In this document: positions 42,149 to 52,771 of the stretch, piece after piece
How positions within the stretch are numbered: the stretch's first letter is position 1
How the letters are laid out: every line of letters starts with the position of its first letter
DNA from: Leptospira ellinghausenii
GTDB lineage: Bacteria; Spirochaetota; Leptospiria; Leptospirales; Leptospiraceae
NCBI RefSeq assembly: GCF_003114815.1
Contig: NZ_BFAZ01000010.1
Span: forward strand, 186,001-250,000
Direction: 5' to 3'
Length of the DNA: 64,000 bases
The notes under the pieces: generated by a model
The model's input: only the letters and a program-made list of their open reading frames with translations
The model's database searches: none
Told to the model about the DNA's origin: nothing
Program-made: the position numbers and the translations under genes

Positions 42149-43669
42149 ATGAAAAAACGAATATTTTTCCTAATATGTATGATTGTCTTTTTGTTCGGGA
42201 TTGATACTTTGTTTTTCCGAAAAATCCAATTCATTTTGCCAAATGAATCTCCTTGGAATACCAATCATTTTTTCAATTTTTTATATGAATATGAAAGGAT
42301 ACGTTCCCTACCCAAAATTAAAAAACGGATCATCATCGTGGGAAGTTCTGTTGCTTATTATTCCATTGATGCGCGGTCCTTGGAAAAAACCTTAAAGGAA
42401 AAATTTGCATTAGATGTAGATGTTTTTTATTTAGCGTATGCAGGCAATAGTCCTCTGTATGTGTATTTGCTTCTCAATTGGCTTGCACCCTTGGGACCAG
42501 ACTTAGTAGTTTATCCTGTTAATTTTATTGATTATCGTCTCCACCGAACTTATGTTTTGTTTCCGGATGGAAGGAATGATACAGTTGATGAGTCATTCAT
42601 GATACGAGATGCACTTACCTTTGGTGAAGCACCTCAATCATTATGGGTTTTTCCTTGGGAAACACTAATGGAAGTAGGTTCGGAGATGGACACGGAAACT
42701 TTGTCTCGTTACATTATATCTTCTAGTTTCACTTTTTACCGATACAAAGACATTTACGAACAAAACCTGCAGAACCTTATCCAACACCGATTTGGTCGAA
42801 ATACAAGTTATCATTCTTATATGGGTGTCAACATTCCAGAAGGAGTCAATGGACTTGGTTGGACAGGGAAACAATTTAGTTTTTTCCCAACACATAAAAT
42901 GGAAGAAAAAGGGATTTGGTTGGAAGTCACTCCCTATTTGCTTGCTGGTTCCACTTGTAAACTAACCTTTTCAAATGGCGATACAAACCAAGTAGTGAAC
43001 CTAAAAGATGCCCGATGGACGAATGTTCGTTTGGATCCAATTTTCTTTCGGGAAAAAAAGCAAATCACTGCTACTTTGGAACGAGTATGGTATGCACATG
43101 AAGCTACGGGAGCTTATTTGGATTACCATTATGATCCCATGGGTGTCCGATTGGAACAGACCTTTGGCCTAGAATTGGCAAAGTCAGGTGTCCAATACAC
43201 ACGGGAACCTCGTACGGAAGACTATCGCTACCAAGGGATGGATGATAGGACCTATACTCGTTATTTTTACTATCGATTGTTAGAAGGTTTGGACAAACGA
43301 CCTGGAATCGGTTATTTAGTCGCATTAAAACTTGCCAAAGAAAGAATCCGAAAGGAAAAATTCCGACCGTTTTTTCATTTTCAGTACCTGCAAAAAATTG
43401 CAGACCATTTTCGAAATCGAAATATCCCGTTTTTGCTCATCAATAACCCCGAAAACCCAATCTCTCTCTCTTGGTATGAGGATTCGGACTGGTATAGGGA
43501 CCATTTGCTTTTTCTGAAATCCTTGGATTCGGGTTCGGTACATTTTTGGGACATCCACGACGTACTTCCTATGCAAGGGTTTTCTGATTTTCATCACTTC
43601 ACTTATGCAGGAATGGAACAAATGAATTCGATTTATGCGGAAAGAATTGGAAATCTCTTTCCGAAATAA
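42149..43669 (+). CDS. SGNH/DltD-like partner of the MBOAT protein
   Basis: A 506-residue protein with one N-terminal membrane anchor (residues about 4-22), the rest periplasmic. GSSVAYYSIDARSLE near residue 66 supplies the GxS nucleophile motif. The C-terminal DFHHFTYAGMEQM (about 477-489) supplies the Asp-x-x-His pair of SGNH-like esterases or transferases. Between them lies an additional beta-rich insertion (about 235-330). It is probably involved in acyl transfer with the upstream MBOAT. The acceptor is unknown. Confidence 0.8.
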   Translation: MKKRIFFLICMIVFLFGIDTLFFRKIQFILPNESPWNTNHFFNFLYEYERIRSLPKIKKRIIIVGSSVAYYSIDARSLEKTLKEKFALDVDVFYLAYAGNSPLYVYLLLNWLAPLGPDLVVYPVNFIDYRLHRTYVLFPDGRNDTVDESFMIRDALTFGEAPQSLWVFPWETLMEVGSEMDTETLSRYIISSSFTFYRYKDIYEQNLQNLIQHRFGRNTSYHSYMGVNIPEGVNGLGWTGKQFSFFPTHKMEEKGIWLEVTPYLLAGSTCKLTFSNGDTNQVVNLKDARWTNVRLDPIFFREKKQITATLERVWYAHEATGAYLDYHYDPMGVRLEQTFGLELAKSGVQYTREPRTEDYRYQGMDDRTYTRYFYYRLLEGLDKRPGIGYLVALKLAKERIRKEKFRPFFHFQYLQKIADHFRNRNIPFLLINNPENPISLSWYEDSDWYRDHLLFLKSLDSGSVHFWDIHDVLPMQGFSDFHHFTYAGMEQMNSIYAERIGNLFPK

Positions 43670-43705
43670 CATGTTTTTCAATCCTTACATTAGATAAGGA
43701 AAATT

Positions 43706-44755
43706 ATGGAAAAAATCAAAGTTGGAGTCCTGGGAGCAACAGGATCCGTCGGTCAAAGATTCATTCAACTTTTGGAGAATCACCCTTATTTTACGGTGAC
43801 TCATTTAGCAGCTTCTGAAAAAAGTGCGGGCCAATCTTATGGTGACGTGATGAAGTCTCGTTGGAAGATTTCTTCTGACATTCCTTCTTATGCAAAAGAC
43901 ATTATCATTTCATTACCAGATCCAAATGTAACAAAAGGCGTACAACTTGTGTTTAGTGGTCTAGACGCATCCATTGCAGGGGAAGTGGAGACTGCTTATG
44001 CGGAAGCTGGAGTGATGGTATTATCCAATTCCAAAAACCATAGAATGGACCCGAATGTTCCTATCCTTTCTGCAGAAGTTAACTCACATCATTTGGATGT
44101 ACTTTCTGCACAAAAAACAAAAGGGAAAATCATCACAAATTCCAATTGTACAATTATGGGAGTTACGATCTCACTTAAACCACTGATGGATGCATTTGGA
44201 TTAAAGTCAGTTATGTTATTTTCAATGCAGGCAATTTCAGGTGCGGGATATCCTGGTGTTCCAACCATGGATATCCTTGGGAATGTTGTGCCTTATATCG
44301 GTGGAGAAGAAGACAAAGCAGAAGTGGAACCTCAAAAATGTTTAGGGACAGTGGAAGGTGGTGTCATCAAATCCGCAGACTTTAAAATCTCTGCTCATTG
44401 TAACCGAGTTCCTGTATTTGATGGGCACACTGTTTGTGTTTCTGTATCCTTTGATAAAAAACCAAAAAAAGAAGAGATTTTAAAGGTTTGGGCAGATTTT
44501 CAAGGGGAACCACAGAAATTGGGATTGCCGTTTGCACCGAACCCCGCTATTCTTTACCGCGAAGAAAACGACCGCCCTCAACCTCGTCTCGATTTGGACA
44601 CAGGAAAGGGAATGACAACTGTTGTGGGAAGGTTACGAGAAGATTCAATCTTGGACTGGAAATGGGTAGTTCTTTCGCATAACACGATTCGAGGTGCCGC
44701 TGGTGCTGCTATCTTGAATGCTGAGTTATTGTATAAAAAAGGATATTTTAAGTAA
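43706..44755 (+). CDS. asd: Aspartate-semialdehyde dehydrogenase
   Basis: A 349-residue enzyme of fungal/archaeal-type length. It has the NADP motif [10 protein letters not shown] at residues 10-19, catalytic Cys148 in NSNCTIMG, the GAGYPGVPT loop and [12 protein letters not shown] with the active-site His. It reduces aspartyl phosphate to the semialdehyde for lysine, diaminopimelate, threonine and methionine. In pathogenic Leptospira this gene is the classic essential marker of the second chromosome. GATAAGGAAA precedes the ATG. Confidence 0.97.
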   Translation: MEKIKVGVLGATGSVGQRFIQLLENHPYFTVTHLAASEKSAGQSYGDVMKSRWKISSDIPSYAKDIIISLPDPNVTKGVQLVFSGLDASIAGEVETAYAEAGVMVLSNSKNHRMDPNVPILSAEVNSHHLDVLSAQKTKGKIITNSNCTIMGVTISLKPLMDAFGLKSVMLFSMQAISGAGYPGVPTMDILGNVVPYIGGEEDKAEVEPQKCLGTVEGGVIKSADFKISAHCNRVPVFDGHTVCVSVSFDKKPKKEEILKVWADFQGEPQKLGLPFAPNPAILYREENDRPQPRLDLDTGKGMTTVVGRLREDSILDWKWVVLSHNTIRGAAGAAILNAELLYKKGYFK

Positions 44756-44770
44756 GGATTATCAAACCAC

Positions 44771-46771
44771 ATGTTGGATCCAAATCTCCCAGAATTAAAA
44801 GTCATGGACTACACGGCCTGCCTCCAAAAGGTGCAGGCTATGGATTCTCGCGGAGATTTTTCCTACAAGGGGATCTATAAAGTTCTACTTGTTATCTTTG
44901 AATGGACAGATAAATTTTTACAAAACAAAGTTTTGCCTAATGTCGAACAGATTGAACGGGATAGTTCCATTGACAGAGATCGGACAGAAAACTATGTGAT
45001 CGATCTAAGTTATAAACAAAACCCTGCAATCATCAAGAAATTAAATGTTTTGGAGTTCCATCCGAATGAAGCGGGGGATCCAGAAAATCCTAAAACCTAC
45101 ATCAAACACAATACAGTTTTTGCAAGGCCAACTACATCTGATGGTGGAACGGCTTTCCGATACGCACTTGGTTTAAACGAACTTTCAACGTCTGCCATCA
45201 AGGGATGGTTCAATGAAAAACGTAAGTATGTTGGTAAAGAAAAAATGCGGAAAGTCATCAAGGCGGCTGTTGATGCCAATAGACTTTTTGACACATATGC
45301 TTCTACGGAATTAGGAAATTTGTTCCAATGCCCTTATGACAAAACAAAGGTGCAAAAAGATGCAACGATTGTCATCCACCTCAAGCCAATTCTCAAACAA
45401 TTGGTAGATGATAAAATTTTATTTTTCTTTCGAAACGACTCTGCTTCTAGGCCAGCAAACAAAAGTGTATTCTTATACAATCGGCCATCGGAGATTTCGG
45501 ATCGGTATGATGCTTATGTGGATTATGCTAAAAATACCATTTATCCTGCGTTAAAAAATTTGGGTGTAATGGGTGAGATCACTGAAGACTCTTGGAATTC
45601 ACCTAAAAACATATTAACCGAAATCAAAGGATATATGAATGAATCGTATGGTGACCAAAAAACTCTGATGGAAGAGTGTTTGGTGTTAAATGAAATCATC
45701 GAAAAAGATAGAGAAAAAGAAGAAAAACAAAAACGAAAACAACAAATTGAAGATCTAATGGCTTTCCTTGCAGAAGCAGGTAGGATTGTTGAGGTAAATT
45801 TACTTCGTGTGAGTGGAGAACCTCTGACAGATGAATTTCGAGCTATGTTATTGTCTCAGCCAGACGTTTTGTACGCTGAATATGCAGACAAACGAGTGTT
45901 CAATGAATTTATTTTGCATAAATCTTGTATCCCACAGGCGATTGAATCAGCAAAACGAACTTTCCAAATCAAACATTCTGATCTAGAAATCCGTGTGCTG
46001 AATCAAATGAATGTAACACTGCATTTGAATGATGAAAGCCCAAAAAGGCTTTTAGAAGAAATTGAAGCTCAAAGTTTGTTTCAATTTTTGCCATTTTTTA
46101 CAAGGTTATGGAGGATGATTATGGGTAATATGACAGTCCATAAATTCGAAATCCCTCCCATCAAAGCGAGGCTCCAACAACAACTCACAAAAGATTTAGC
46201 TAGTCAGAAAGTTAAAAAGATATCACAAGAAAAAGAAAAACTCGTCAAAGCTAGACTGAAAGAAAGAGAAGAAGCAGAAAAAGACGCAGAACGAAAATCA
46301 AAACAAAGCCATACGCAAACCTCAACTTCAAACAATTCACAAGATGATGATGAAGATTCAGAACCAGTGAAACAAGGTAGTCCTGAAGAAGAGAAAAAAT
46401 GGAAAGAATCCATTGAGTCCATTGTGCGTATCTTGGATGAAGCTTGGGAGTTTGGTGTGTATCCTGATCGTGAATATGTTTTATCCAAACTCAACGGAAA
46501 GTTTACTGAAGAGAATTTGATCTTTTTTCTAAAAAAATTTGGCGGAAAAGAAATCTACAGTTTCCCAATCCGTAACCAAAGAGAAAAGTTTCCTTGGCCC
46601 ATTTTGATATCAACTGGGTATTTGAAACGACATGGCAAAAAACTATTTGATAAAGTTTCTGCAGAAAGTGAACGCCAAAGAAATGATAAGTTCCCCAACC
46701 AAGAAAAATTCGACCTTGCGGAATCGCAGTTAGATTTTTTAAACCGAATTTTACCCAAATTAAAACCATAA
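44771..46771 (+). CDS. Large helical hypothetical protein
   Basis: A 666-residue cytoplasmic protein of unknown family. The N-terminal 330 residues look globular and contain [11 protein letters not shown] charged coiled-coil segment (about 310-330, [19 protein letters not shown]) follows, then a middle domain, a second long charged helix (about 470-515) ending in a Gln/Ser/Asp-rich linker, and a C-terminal domain (about 530-665). It starts 15 bp after asd and ends 4 bp before pyk, so an operon is likely. No catalytic motif was found. Confidence 0.8.
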   Translation: MLDPNLPELKVMDYTACLQKVQAMDSRGDFSYKGIYKVLLVIFEWTDKFLQNKVLPNVEQIERDSSIDRDRTENYVIDLSYKQNPAIIKKLNVLEFHPNEAGDPENPKTYIKHNTVFARPTTSDGGTAFRYALGLNELSTSAIKGWFNEKRKYVGKEKMRKVIKAAVDANRLFDTYASTELGNLFQCPYDKTKVQKDATIVIHLKPILKQLVDDKILFFFRNDSASRPANKSVFLYNRPSEISDRYDAYVDYAKNTIYPALKNLGVMGEITEDSWNSPKNILTEIKGYMNESYGDQKTLMEECLVLNEIIEKDREKEEKQKRKQQIEDLMAFLAEAGRIVEVNLLRVSGEPLTDEFRAMLLSQPDVLYAEYADKRVFNEFILHKSCIPQAIESAKRTFQIKHSDLEIRVLNQMNVTLHLNDESPKRLLEEIEAQSLFQFLPFFTRLWRMIMGNMTVHKFEIPPIKARLQQQLTKDLASQKVKKISQEKEKLVKARLKEREEAEKDAERKSKQSHTQTSTSNNSQDDDEDSEPVKQGSPEEEKKWKESIESIVRILDEAWEFGVYPDREYVLSKLNGKFTEENLIFFLKKFGGKEIYSFPIRNQREKFPWPILISTGYLKRHGKKLFDKVSAESERQRNDKFPNQEKFDLAESQLDFLNRILPKLKP

Positions 46772-46775
46772 AATT

Positions 46776-48209
46776 ATGCCAGCAATTGAACAACTAAGAG
46801 CAAGAAAAACAAAGATCGTATGCACCATCGGTCCTGCGACAGCATCCAAAGAAATGATCCGAAGTTTAGCTTTGGCGGGGATGAATATCGCAAGGATCAA
46901 CATGAGCCATGGTGACCATGAATTTCATCGTAAGATCATTCGAATCATTAAATCTTTAAACAAGGATGAGTTACACAAACATCCAATTTCGATTCTATTG
47001 GATACACAAGGACCTGAAATTCGAACTGGGGATGTACAGAATGACTTACACTTAAAGGTGGGAGAAACATTTACATTTCATATCATACCAGGTATGGAAG
47101 CTGAAGCGCAGAGTGTTTTTGTAAACTACCGAGATATCGTAAAAGATTTAAAAGTAGGTGATAAGGTCACAGTTGATAACGGTTTGATTAACCTCGCCGT
47201 CCAAGAAATCAGAGAAAATGAATTGATTTGCACTGTGTTAGACGGTGGAAAACTAGGATCCAGAAAACATATCAACTTACCTGGAATTCGTGTAAACATT
47301 CCTTCGATCACACCCAAAGACCAAAAGGATATTCTCTTTGGATTAGAAGAGGATATTGATTTTGTAGCTCTTTCGTTTGTTCGATCAAAAGAAGATGTCT
47401 TACAATTGCGAGAGATCATCGAAGAAAAAAAACACCATGCACAAATCATTGCCAAAATTGAAGACCAAGAAGGTCTAAAAAACCTAGATGAGATTATCAA
47501 AACTTCTGATGGAATCATGGTGGCGCGTGGAGATTTGGGTGTTGAAATTGAAATTGAAGAACTCCCGATTGTGCAACGACGGATTGTCAAACGTTGCCAA
47601 GAAGAGGGGAAACGAGTTATCGTTGCGACTCACTTACTCGAATCAATGATCCACAATCCCTCTCCTACTAGGGCAGAAGTCACTGATGTTGCGAATGCAG
47701 TTTACGAAGAAGCAGATGCCATCATGCTTTCTGGGGAAACAGCAATGGGGAAATACCCAGTTCGTTGTGTTGAAATGTTGGATAAAATTGCACGTCGAAT
47801 GGAGATGTCGATAAACTTAGGTCTTGCGGCACAAAGAAAACCTAAAGACCAAAAGGAAGAAATGGCAAGATCAGCTGCTAGTTTAGCGGATTCGATGCAA
47901 GCACATGCGATCATAGCCATCACAAGACGTGGAATCACTGCGAATAATTTAGCATCCTTTCACCCAAGGTATCCAATCGTTCATGCATTCACCAATATGA
48001 CATCCGTTAGGCGAAAGCTTTGGTTAACACGTGGAGTTATCCCTTACCGAGTGGATTTTTCTTCTGATCCAGAAAAAACGATTAATCTTGCAATCCAAAC
48101 ACTTGTGAATAATGGTTATTTACAAACTGGTGAAAAGGTAGTTATTTTATCCGACATCATTGCCGGAGAGGATCGAGTCGAAACGATTCAAGTCCGCGAA
48201 GTAAAATAA
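46776..48209 (+). CDS. pyk: Pyruvate kinase
   Basis: A 477-residue glycolytic enzyme: [10 protein letters not shown] at the N-terminus, [22 protein letters not shown], the active-site [17 protein letters not shown] (Lys and Glu), [10 protein letters not shown], and the C-terminal domain with AIIAITRRG. It converts phosphoenolpyruvate and ADP to pyruvate and ATP in the cytoplasm. The length is typical of bacterial enzymes. The 4-bp gap on each side suggests co-transcription with the 666-residue protein and the outer-membrane protein gene. Confidence 0.97.
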   Translation: MPAIEQLRARKTKIVCTIGPATASKEMIRSLALAGMNIARINMSHGDHEFHRKIIRIIKSLNKDELHKHPISILLDTQGPEIRTGDVQNDLHLKVGETFTFHIIPGMEAEAQSVFVNYRDIVKDLKVGDKVTVDNGLINLAVQEIRENELICTVLDGGKLGSRKHINLPGIRVNIPSITPKDQKDILFGLEEDIDFVALSFVRSKEDVLQLREIIEEKKHHAQIIAKIEDQEGLKNLDEIIKTSDGIMVARGDLGVEIEIEELPIVQRRIVKRCQEEGKRVIVATHLLESMIHNPSPTRAEVTDVANAVYEEADAIMLSGETAMGKYPVRCVEMLDKIARRMEMSINLGLAAQRKPKDQKEEMARSAASLADSMQAHAIIAITRRGITANNLASFHPRYPIVHAFTNMTSVRRKLWLTRGVIPYRVDFSSDPEKTINLAIQTLVNNGYLQTGEKVVILSDIIAGEDRVETIQVREVK

Positions 48210-48213
48210 GTTC

Positions 48214-49635
48214 ATGTCATTTTGGAAATCGATGATTGGGTTGGTATTTTTATCAACAATTGTCGTTCTTCCAATTTATTCGGAAGATAGAAGTTCTGAT
48301 GTTCCTGAATGGTTGGGTGAGTTCAAAAAGTTAGATGAAAAGGAACTCGCTAATAAAAAAGAAGGCTGGTATGCAACTGGCTTACCCCTTTTTGGGAATG
48401 ATGCAGTTAATGGATCTGGACTTGGGCTTTTAGCCAATATATTTTATAACGGAACAAAAAATGATTCCTCCTTCAAGTATACACCATACGAACATATGTT
48501 CAATGTCGGTGTATACCGAACCAATCGTGGCACTGAAAACAATTACCTTGCTTGGGATGCTCCTTATTTTTTAGATACAGCCTACCGATTACGATCCTAT
48601 GTGGGCCATGATGCAAGTTATTATAACCAATATTTTGGTGTTGGGACCGAAAGTTTACAACCATTGTATTTCAGAGATCGGAATGCAGATGGGAGCAGAA
48701 TTGTTCGAAACGCAACCTATTCAGATTTTGAGAATGCCAATTCGTATGCAAAGAACAGAGGCCCAGGACGTGAATTAACATCGACTCAACATTATCATGA
48801 CTACCAATTTGAAACAACCTATGGTCAATTCAACGCTGATAAAACGATTTTCCAAGTTTTTAGAGTTTGGGGAGGTGTTGAGTTTTCGAAAAATGTTGTT
48901 AGGCAGTATGACGGTAATTCGGTTGCTGCTAAAGAGCCACTAACCGGGATTACGGTTCCTGCAATTGAAGATTCTTCAAAATTAACAGAAGATTCAAACT
49001 CTGGGAAAATCATAGGTGTACATGGTGGAAATTTAAACTATGTGAGGAGTGGCATTGCTTTTGATACCAGAGATTATGAACCTGATCCAGATCGGGGTTG
49101 GCTTATCGAATACAATGTCAATAAAGCGGAAAGAACAATAGGTTCGGATTTTAATTACCTAAGACATTTTGGTCAAATTAAGAATTTTTACCAACCATTT
49201 CCTAAATTATTCGAAGAGTTTGTCATCGCACAACGGGTTGCACTGACTAAGATAGAAGGCGAAGTGCCTTTTTTTGAATATCGATATTTATTTTCTATTG
49301 ATGGACCTATGGGAGCATTAGGTGGACAGAACACATTACGTGGGTATAGGCAAGAACGTTTTGTAGGTCCTGTGATCGGTTTTTATAATATTGAACTTCG
49401 TTATCGGGTTGGAAGTTTTTCACTTTGGGATCAGTTTTTCCAATTGAGCATTGTTCCATTTTACGATGTTGGTCGAGTTTGGGATAAAATCAAACAGGTA
49501 AGCACAATGGATTATAAACATTCACGTGGATTAGGATTACGGCTGATTTGGGACCAAGCCACCGTAATCCTAATGGACTATGCTTATTCACGTGAAGACC
49601 AATTATTTTATTTAGACATTGGCCATACTTTTTAA
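48214..49635 (+). CDS. Omp85/surface-antigen (D15)-type outer-membrane barrel
   Basis: A 473-residue protein with a signal peptide (about residues 1-23) and alternating beta strands throughout, ending in a C-terminal Phe as required for barrel insertion. LGGQNTLRGYRQERFVGP near residue 370 matches the conserved LRGY/VRGF loop of the Bac_surface_Ag barrel. POTRA domains are absent, so it is a barrel-only member and not BamA itself. It lies in the outer membrane. The substrate or cargo is unknown. It ends 4 bp before the convergent SbtB-like gene. Confidence 0.88.
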   Translation: MSFWKSMIGLVFLSTIVVLPIYSEDRSSDVPEWLGEFKKLDEKELANKKEGWYATGLPLFGNDAVNGSGLGLLANIFYNGTKNDSSFKYTPYEHMFNVGVYRTNRGTENNYLAWDAPYFLDTAYRLRSYVGHDASYYNQYFGVGTESLQPLYFRDRNADGSRIVRNATYSDFENANSYAKNRGPGRELTSTQHYHDYQFETTYGQFNADKTIFQVFRVWGGVEFSKNVVRQYDGNSVAAKEPLTGITVPAIEDSSKLTEDSNSGKIIGVHGGNLNYVRSGIAFDTRDYEPDPDRGWLIEYNVNKAERTIGSDFNYLRHFGQIKNFYQPFPKLFEEFVIAQRVALTKIEGEVPFFEYRYLFSIDGPMGALGGQNTLRGYRQERFVGPVIGFYNIELRYRVGSFSLWDQFFQLSIVPFYDVGRVWDKIKQVSTMDYKHSRGLGLRLIWDQATVILMDYAYSREDQLFYLDIGHTF

Positions 49636-49639
49636 TTTT

Positions 49640-49942
49640 TTAGTTAAATCTTTCTTTTCGAATCACTTCTACATCGTTCATAAAGATCACCATAGGATAT
49701 TTCTCTAAATATTTTTCTGAAATAATTTGAAATATCTTTAGTGCTTTACCTTCCGAAACCAATGATTCTAATCTTATGTTTTTTCCTTCCCAAGATGTTA
49801 GGTGCTCGTTATTGATTCCCTCTCCTTTTGCTTCACTGATCGTATATCCTTTGACATTCATAGATTTGAGCTCTGACACTAATCGATCTTGGAGAGCTTC
49901 ATCAGCAATCATTGTAATGAGTTTTGCTTTTTCTAATTTCAT
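49640..49942 (-). CDS. SbtB-like PII-family regulator
   Basis: A 100-residue PII-fold protein: KLITMIADEALQDRLVSELKSMNVKGYTISEAKGEG gives the ferredoxin-like strand, helix and GYT region seen in SbtB. The C-terminal redox CGPDGC extension of cyanobacterial SbtB is absent. SbtB binds cyclic and adenine nucleotides and regulates SbtA. Here it is encoded 1 bp after the sbtA-like gene, which strongly supports the pairing. It is the last gene of the carbonic anhydrase, SbtA, SbtB operon. Confidence 0.8.
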   Translation of the reverse strand: MKLEKAKLITMIADEALQDRLVSELKSMNVKGYTISEAKGEGINNEHLTSWEGKNIRLESLVSEGKALKIFQIISEKYLEKYPMVIFMNDVEVIRKERFN

Positions 49943-49943
49943 T

Positions 49944-50921
49944 TTAAACTCCGTAAAGGTATTTCGAAACAGTTAAATAGAACGGTAATCCAACTGATAG
50001 GTTAAAAGGGAAGGTAATGGCAAGTGATGCTGTGAGATAAATGGCGGGACTCGCTTCCGGAATCGCAATCCTAACAGCTGCAGGTGCAGCAATATAGGAT
50101 GCACTTGCACTGAGAGTTCCAAGCACCATGGCTCCACCCATCGAGAGACCTATGAACTTTCCTAAGTACAACCCAAACATGGCGGTGCAAATTGGGAAAA
50201 GAATACCAAACCCAATTAAAAATACACCAGCTTTTTTTAGATCGGCAAGTCTCCTACCTGTTACAATTCCAACTTCCAATAAGAATAAAATTAACATTCC
50301 ACGGAATGGTGCTTCAAATAGGGGAGCAAATTGTTCATGACCTTTTTTCCCAGAGATCATTCCTATGATAAGGCCTCCCAATAGTAATAAGGTTCCTTTC
50401 CCTGTTAGCAGTTCGTGTAAAATTTTTCCCCAAGAAGATTCTTCGGTCTTATCAGTTGGATTCATTTTTACAAGTAATAATGCTACAAGGATTGCCGGAA
50501 TTTCCATGATAGCAAGCATACTAGGCATAAAACCTTCATAGGTAATTTGCAAAGAATCCAAAAAAGCGAGAGCTTCACTGAATGTAACAGCTGATACCGA
50601 TCCGTAGTGCGCTGCCAGAGCAGCTGCATTTGCTCTGTCATATTTACCGAATTTTGTAAGTAATCCATAGGCGATTAGCGGTATTGAAATACATAATAAC
50701 AATGCTGCCATCGCTGGTTTATAAAATTCTACTAAGGTTGTATTACTTAATTTAACTCCTCCTTTTAGCCCGATAGCAAATAAAAGATAGATGGTTAAAC
50801 CTGCATACATACCATCTGGGAATTTTAAATCACTTTTGATGATGGTTGCAATGATTCCTAGTAAAAATGCTAGGAACATTGGTGTTTGTAAATTTGCAAC
50901 TAATGCATGTAAAATGTCCAT
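49944..50921 (-). CDS. SbtA-like sodium-dependent bicarbonate permease
   Basis: A 325-residue membrane protein with about ten transmembrane segments and the DUF897/SbtA patterns, for example FPDGMYAGLTIYLLFAIGLKGG near residue 35 and an AHYGSVSAVTF motif near 104. In cyanobacteria SbtA imports bicarbonate with sodium. The placement between a carbonic anhydrase and an SbtB-like gene supports inorganic carbon uptake, here presumably for carboxylation reactions in a heterotroph. The length is close to the family norm of 330-370. Confidence 0.88.
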   Translation of the reverse strand: MDILHALVANLQTPMFLAFLLGIIATIIKSDLKFPDGMYAGLTIYLLFAIGLKGGVKLSNTTLVEFYKPAMAALLLCISIPLIAYGLLTKFGKYDRANAAALAAHYGSVSAVTFSEALAFLDSLQITYEGFMPSMLAIMEIPAILVALLLVKMNPTDKTEESSWGKILHELLTGKGTLLLLGGLIIGMISGKKGHEQFAPLFEAPFRGMLILFLLEVGIVTGRRLADLKKAGVFLIGFGILFPICTAMFGLYLGKFIGLSMGGAMVLGTLSASASYIAAPAAVRIAIPEASPAIYLTASLAITFPFNLSVGLPFYLTVSKYLYGV

Positions 50922-50930
50922 CGTGGTTAC

Positions 50931-51614
50931 CTATTTTGTAATAGTAGAGATGTATTCTTCAGAAAGATAATTTACTTTCCCAGTTTCTAAATCGTAAACA
51001 GCTCCTACGATTTGTAATTGGCCTTTGTTATAATATTTAGATAGGATGGGGTCTAGTTTACGTAAGGAAACAACTTGGAATGCAACGTTGGCTTTTACTG
51101 CGTTGTCCAAATAATCACCTTCCATATGTTTTACTTTTTCTGCAGCGGGTTTAATCGAATTGGTTAAAGCAATGATGTGACCAGGAACATCATCGGCCTT
51201 ACAAGCAGCACCAACAGCACCACAACTCGTATGGCCGAGAACAACAATCAAATTGACTCCTAACACTGCCACAGAAAATTCAATCGAACCCCAAGAAGCA
51301 TATGTCGAAACTTGGCCTGCTGTTCTTAAAATGAATAGATCACCAAGTCCTTGGTCGAAAATGATTTCATTTGGAACTCTTGAATCAGAACATCCAACGA
51401 TGGTTGCAAATGGGTTTTGCTTTTTTGAAACTTCTTTAACACGTTCTACTGATTGGTTTGGACGAATTGATTTTCCTTGTACAAATCTTAAATTCCCTTC
51501 TACCAATCGTTGTAGTGCATCTTTTGCCGAAATTCCGGCACTGTTTGTTTGCGCCACTACCTGAGTAGAAATCGATAAAATCAGAAAACTGATGAGGAAC
51601 TTGGTACCTTTCAT
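50931..51614 (-). CDS. Exported beta-carbonic anhydrase
   Basis: A 227-residue enzyme started at the ATG at 51614, preceded by TAAGGAG at ideal spacing; the frame is open to 51812 but the extension is not needed. A signal peptide (residues 1-22, ending VVAQ) predicts a periplasmic location. Zinc ligands are Cys75, His128 and Cys131 with the Asp77/Arg79 dyad (GCSDSR, GHTSCGA). It interconverts CO2 and bicarbonate. It is the first gene of the three-gene bicarbonate cassette, so it could supply bicarbonate directly to SbtA. Confidence 0.92.
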   Translation of the reverse strand: MKGTKFLISFLILSISTQVVAQTNSAGISAKDALQRLVEGNLRFVQGKSIRPNQSVERVKEVSKKQNPFATIVGCSDSRVPNEIIFDQGLGDLFILRTAGQVSTYASWGSIEFSVAVLGVNLIVVLGHTSCGAVGAACKADDVPGHIIALTNSIKPAAEKVKHMEGDYLDNAVKANVAFQVVSLRKLDPILSKYYNKGQLQIVGAVYDLETGKVNYLSEEYISTITK

Positions 51615-51925
51615 TGAAATTCTCCTTAGTGCTTCCAATCCAACTTGGAAGTCCCAAATATACACAAAAATAATTCGCGAATATAAATACACGAAAAAAA
51701 ATACGTATGATTGAAAAAATGTTCCCTGTCCCAAGTCCAAACGTTTGAAAGTGGCTTTTATTTGGAGAGGGCCGATAGGGAAAAGGGTTGGATAGGGAGC
51801 CAAGTGGCTCAATTTTCAATTAATTTTGATTTTGGAGGAATTGGTTGGCTTAAAAAGGAAAAGTGATCTGGTTTTTTTGTATTCCCAGATCTACTTTCCG
51901 ACTTCGTTTCCAAGGAACCCTTTTT
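51615..51925. other. 311-bp gap between carbonic anhydrase and pirin genes
   Basis: No gene. The part next to 51614 holds the ribosome-binding site of the carbonic anhydrase gene and AT-rich sequence suited to a promoter. At 51865-51891 there is a GATCTGG/CCAGATC stem with a 13-base loop. Read leftwards it is followed by ACTTTTCCTTTTTAAG, so it may be the terminator of the pirin gene. Confidence 0.55.
51865..51891 (-). terminator. Weak leftward terminator of the pirin gene
   Basis: 7-bp stem GATCTGG/CCAGATC, 13-base loop, then a broken T-rich run on the minus strand. It lies 35 bp past the pirin stop. Confidence 0.4.
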
Positions 51926-52663
51926 CTATTTCATTGGAATTTCAATGACGAGTAACTCGGATTTTACATCTGCTTGGATTTTGTATTCATCTACTCCCCA
52001 AAGTCCCAATGCATCTCTGCGTTCTAAGGTTGTGCCTTCCGTAGAAATTTTCCCTTGGATGAGGAATACATAAATCCCTTGGTTAGGAGCGTGTACTTTG
52101 TAAGATAGTGAATGATTTGGTTCCAAAGTAGCGAGCGAAAAGTACGCGTCTTGGTTGATCCATACAGCTTCTTCATCAATTGGGGAAACGACTGTTTGGA
52201 ATCGGTTCAAACGACCAGCTTCTGGAAATGTTTTTTGGTCATACCTAGGTTGGATATTGGCTACCTTTGGTAAGATCCAGATTTGTAAAAAATTGACTTT
52301 CTTATCTGAGCTGTGATTGAATTCGGAATGTTGGATCCCAGACCCGGCAGACATGATTTGTACATCCCCTGTTTTGATGATACCATTCGTACCTGTACTA
52401 TCTTTATGCGCCAATTCTCCAAAGAGTGGGATGGATATAATTTCCATATTTTGGTGGGGGTGAGTCCCAAATCCCATGCTAGGTTCTACGATATCATCAT
52501 TTAATACACGAAGTGCACCAAAATTGGTTTTGTCAGGGTGGTACCAGTGGCCGAAACTGAAGGAATGGTGGCTGTCCAACCAACCAAAATTGACATGCCC
52601 TCTTTCTGAGGCAGGGTAGAATTTTTTTTGAATGTAGGTTTTGATCGGGTTCGTTGTTTCCAT
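51926..52663 (-). CDS. Pirin-family protein
   Basis: A 245-residue bicupin. The N-terminal cupin has the pirin signature WLDSHHSFSFG near residue 29 and GFGTHPHQNMEIIS with the metal-binding His and Glu residues, followed by GSGIQHSEFNHS. Pirins can act as quercetinases or as redox-sensitive regulators; this cannot be decided here. The length is typical of the YhhW type. It is transcribed alone, divergent to the MCP gene. Confidence 0.93.
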   Translation of the reverse strand: METTNPIKTYIQKKFYPASERGHVNFGWLDSHHSFSFGHWYHPDKTNFGALRVLNDDIVEPSMGFGTHPHQNMEIISIPLFGELAHKDSTGTNGIIKTGDVQIMSAGSGIQHSEFNHSSDKKVNFLQIWILPKVANIQPRYDQKTFPEAGRLNRFQTVVSPIDEEAVWINQDAYFSLATLEPNHSLSYKVHAPNQGIYVFLIQGKISTEGTTLERRDALGLWGVDEYKIQADVKSELLVIEIPMK

Positions 52664-52771
52664 ATTAAATAGTTTAATATTAAACTAAAATTTGTCAACT
52701 GAGTTTCTATTTCCATTCACTAAAAAAAGAAAATCACTTTCCAATCACTTTGAATCTTAAAGGATCATCCT

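Noticed and set aside
47126..47590. 154-codon frame opposite pyk
   Set aside because: Shadow of a highly conserved enzyme; Ser/Ile-rich with no motif.
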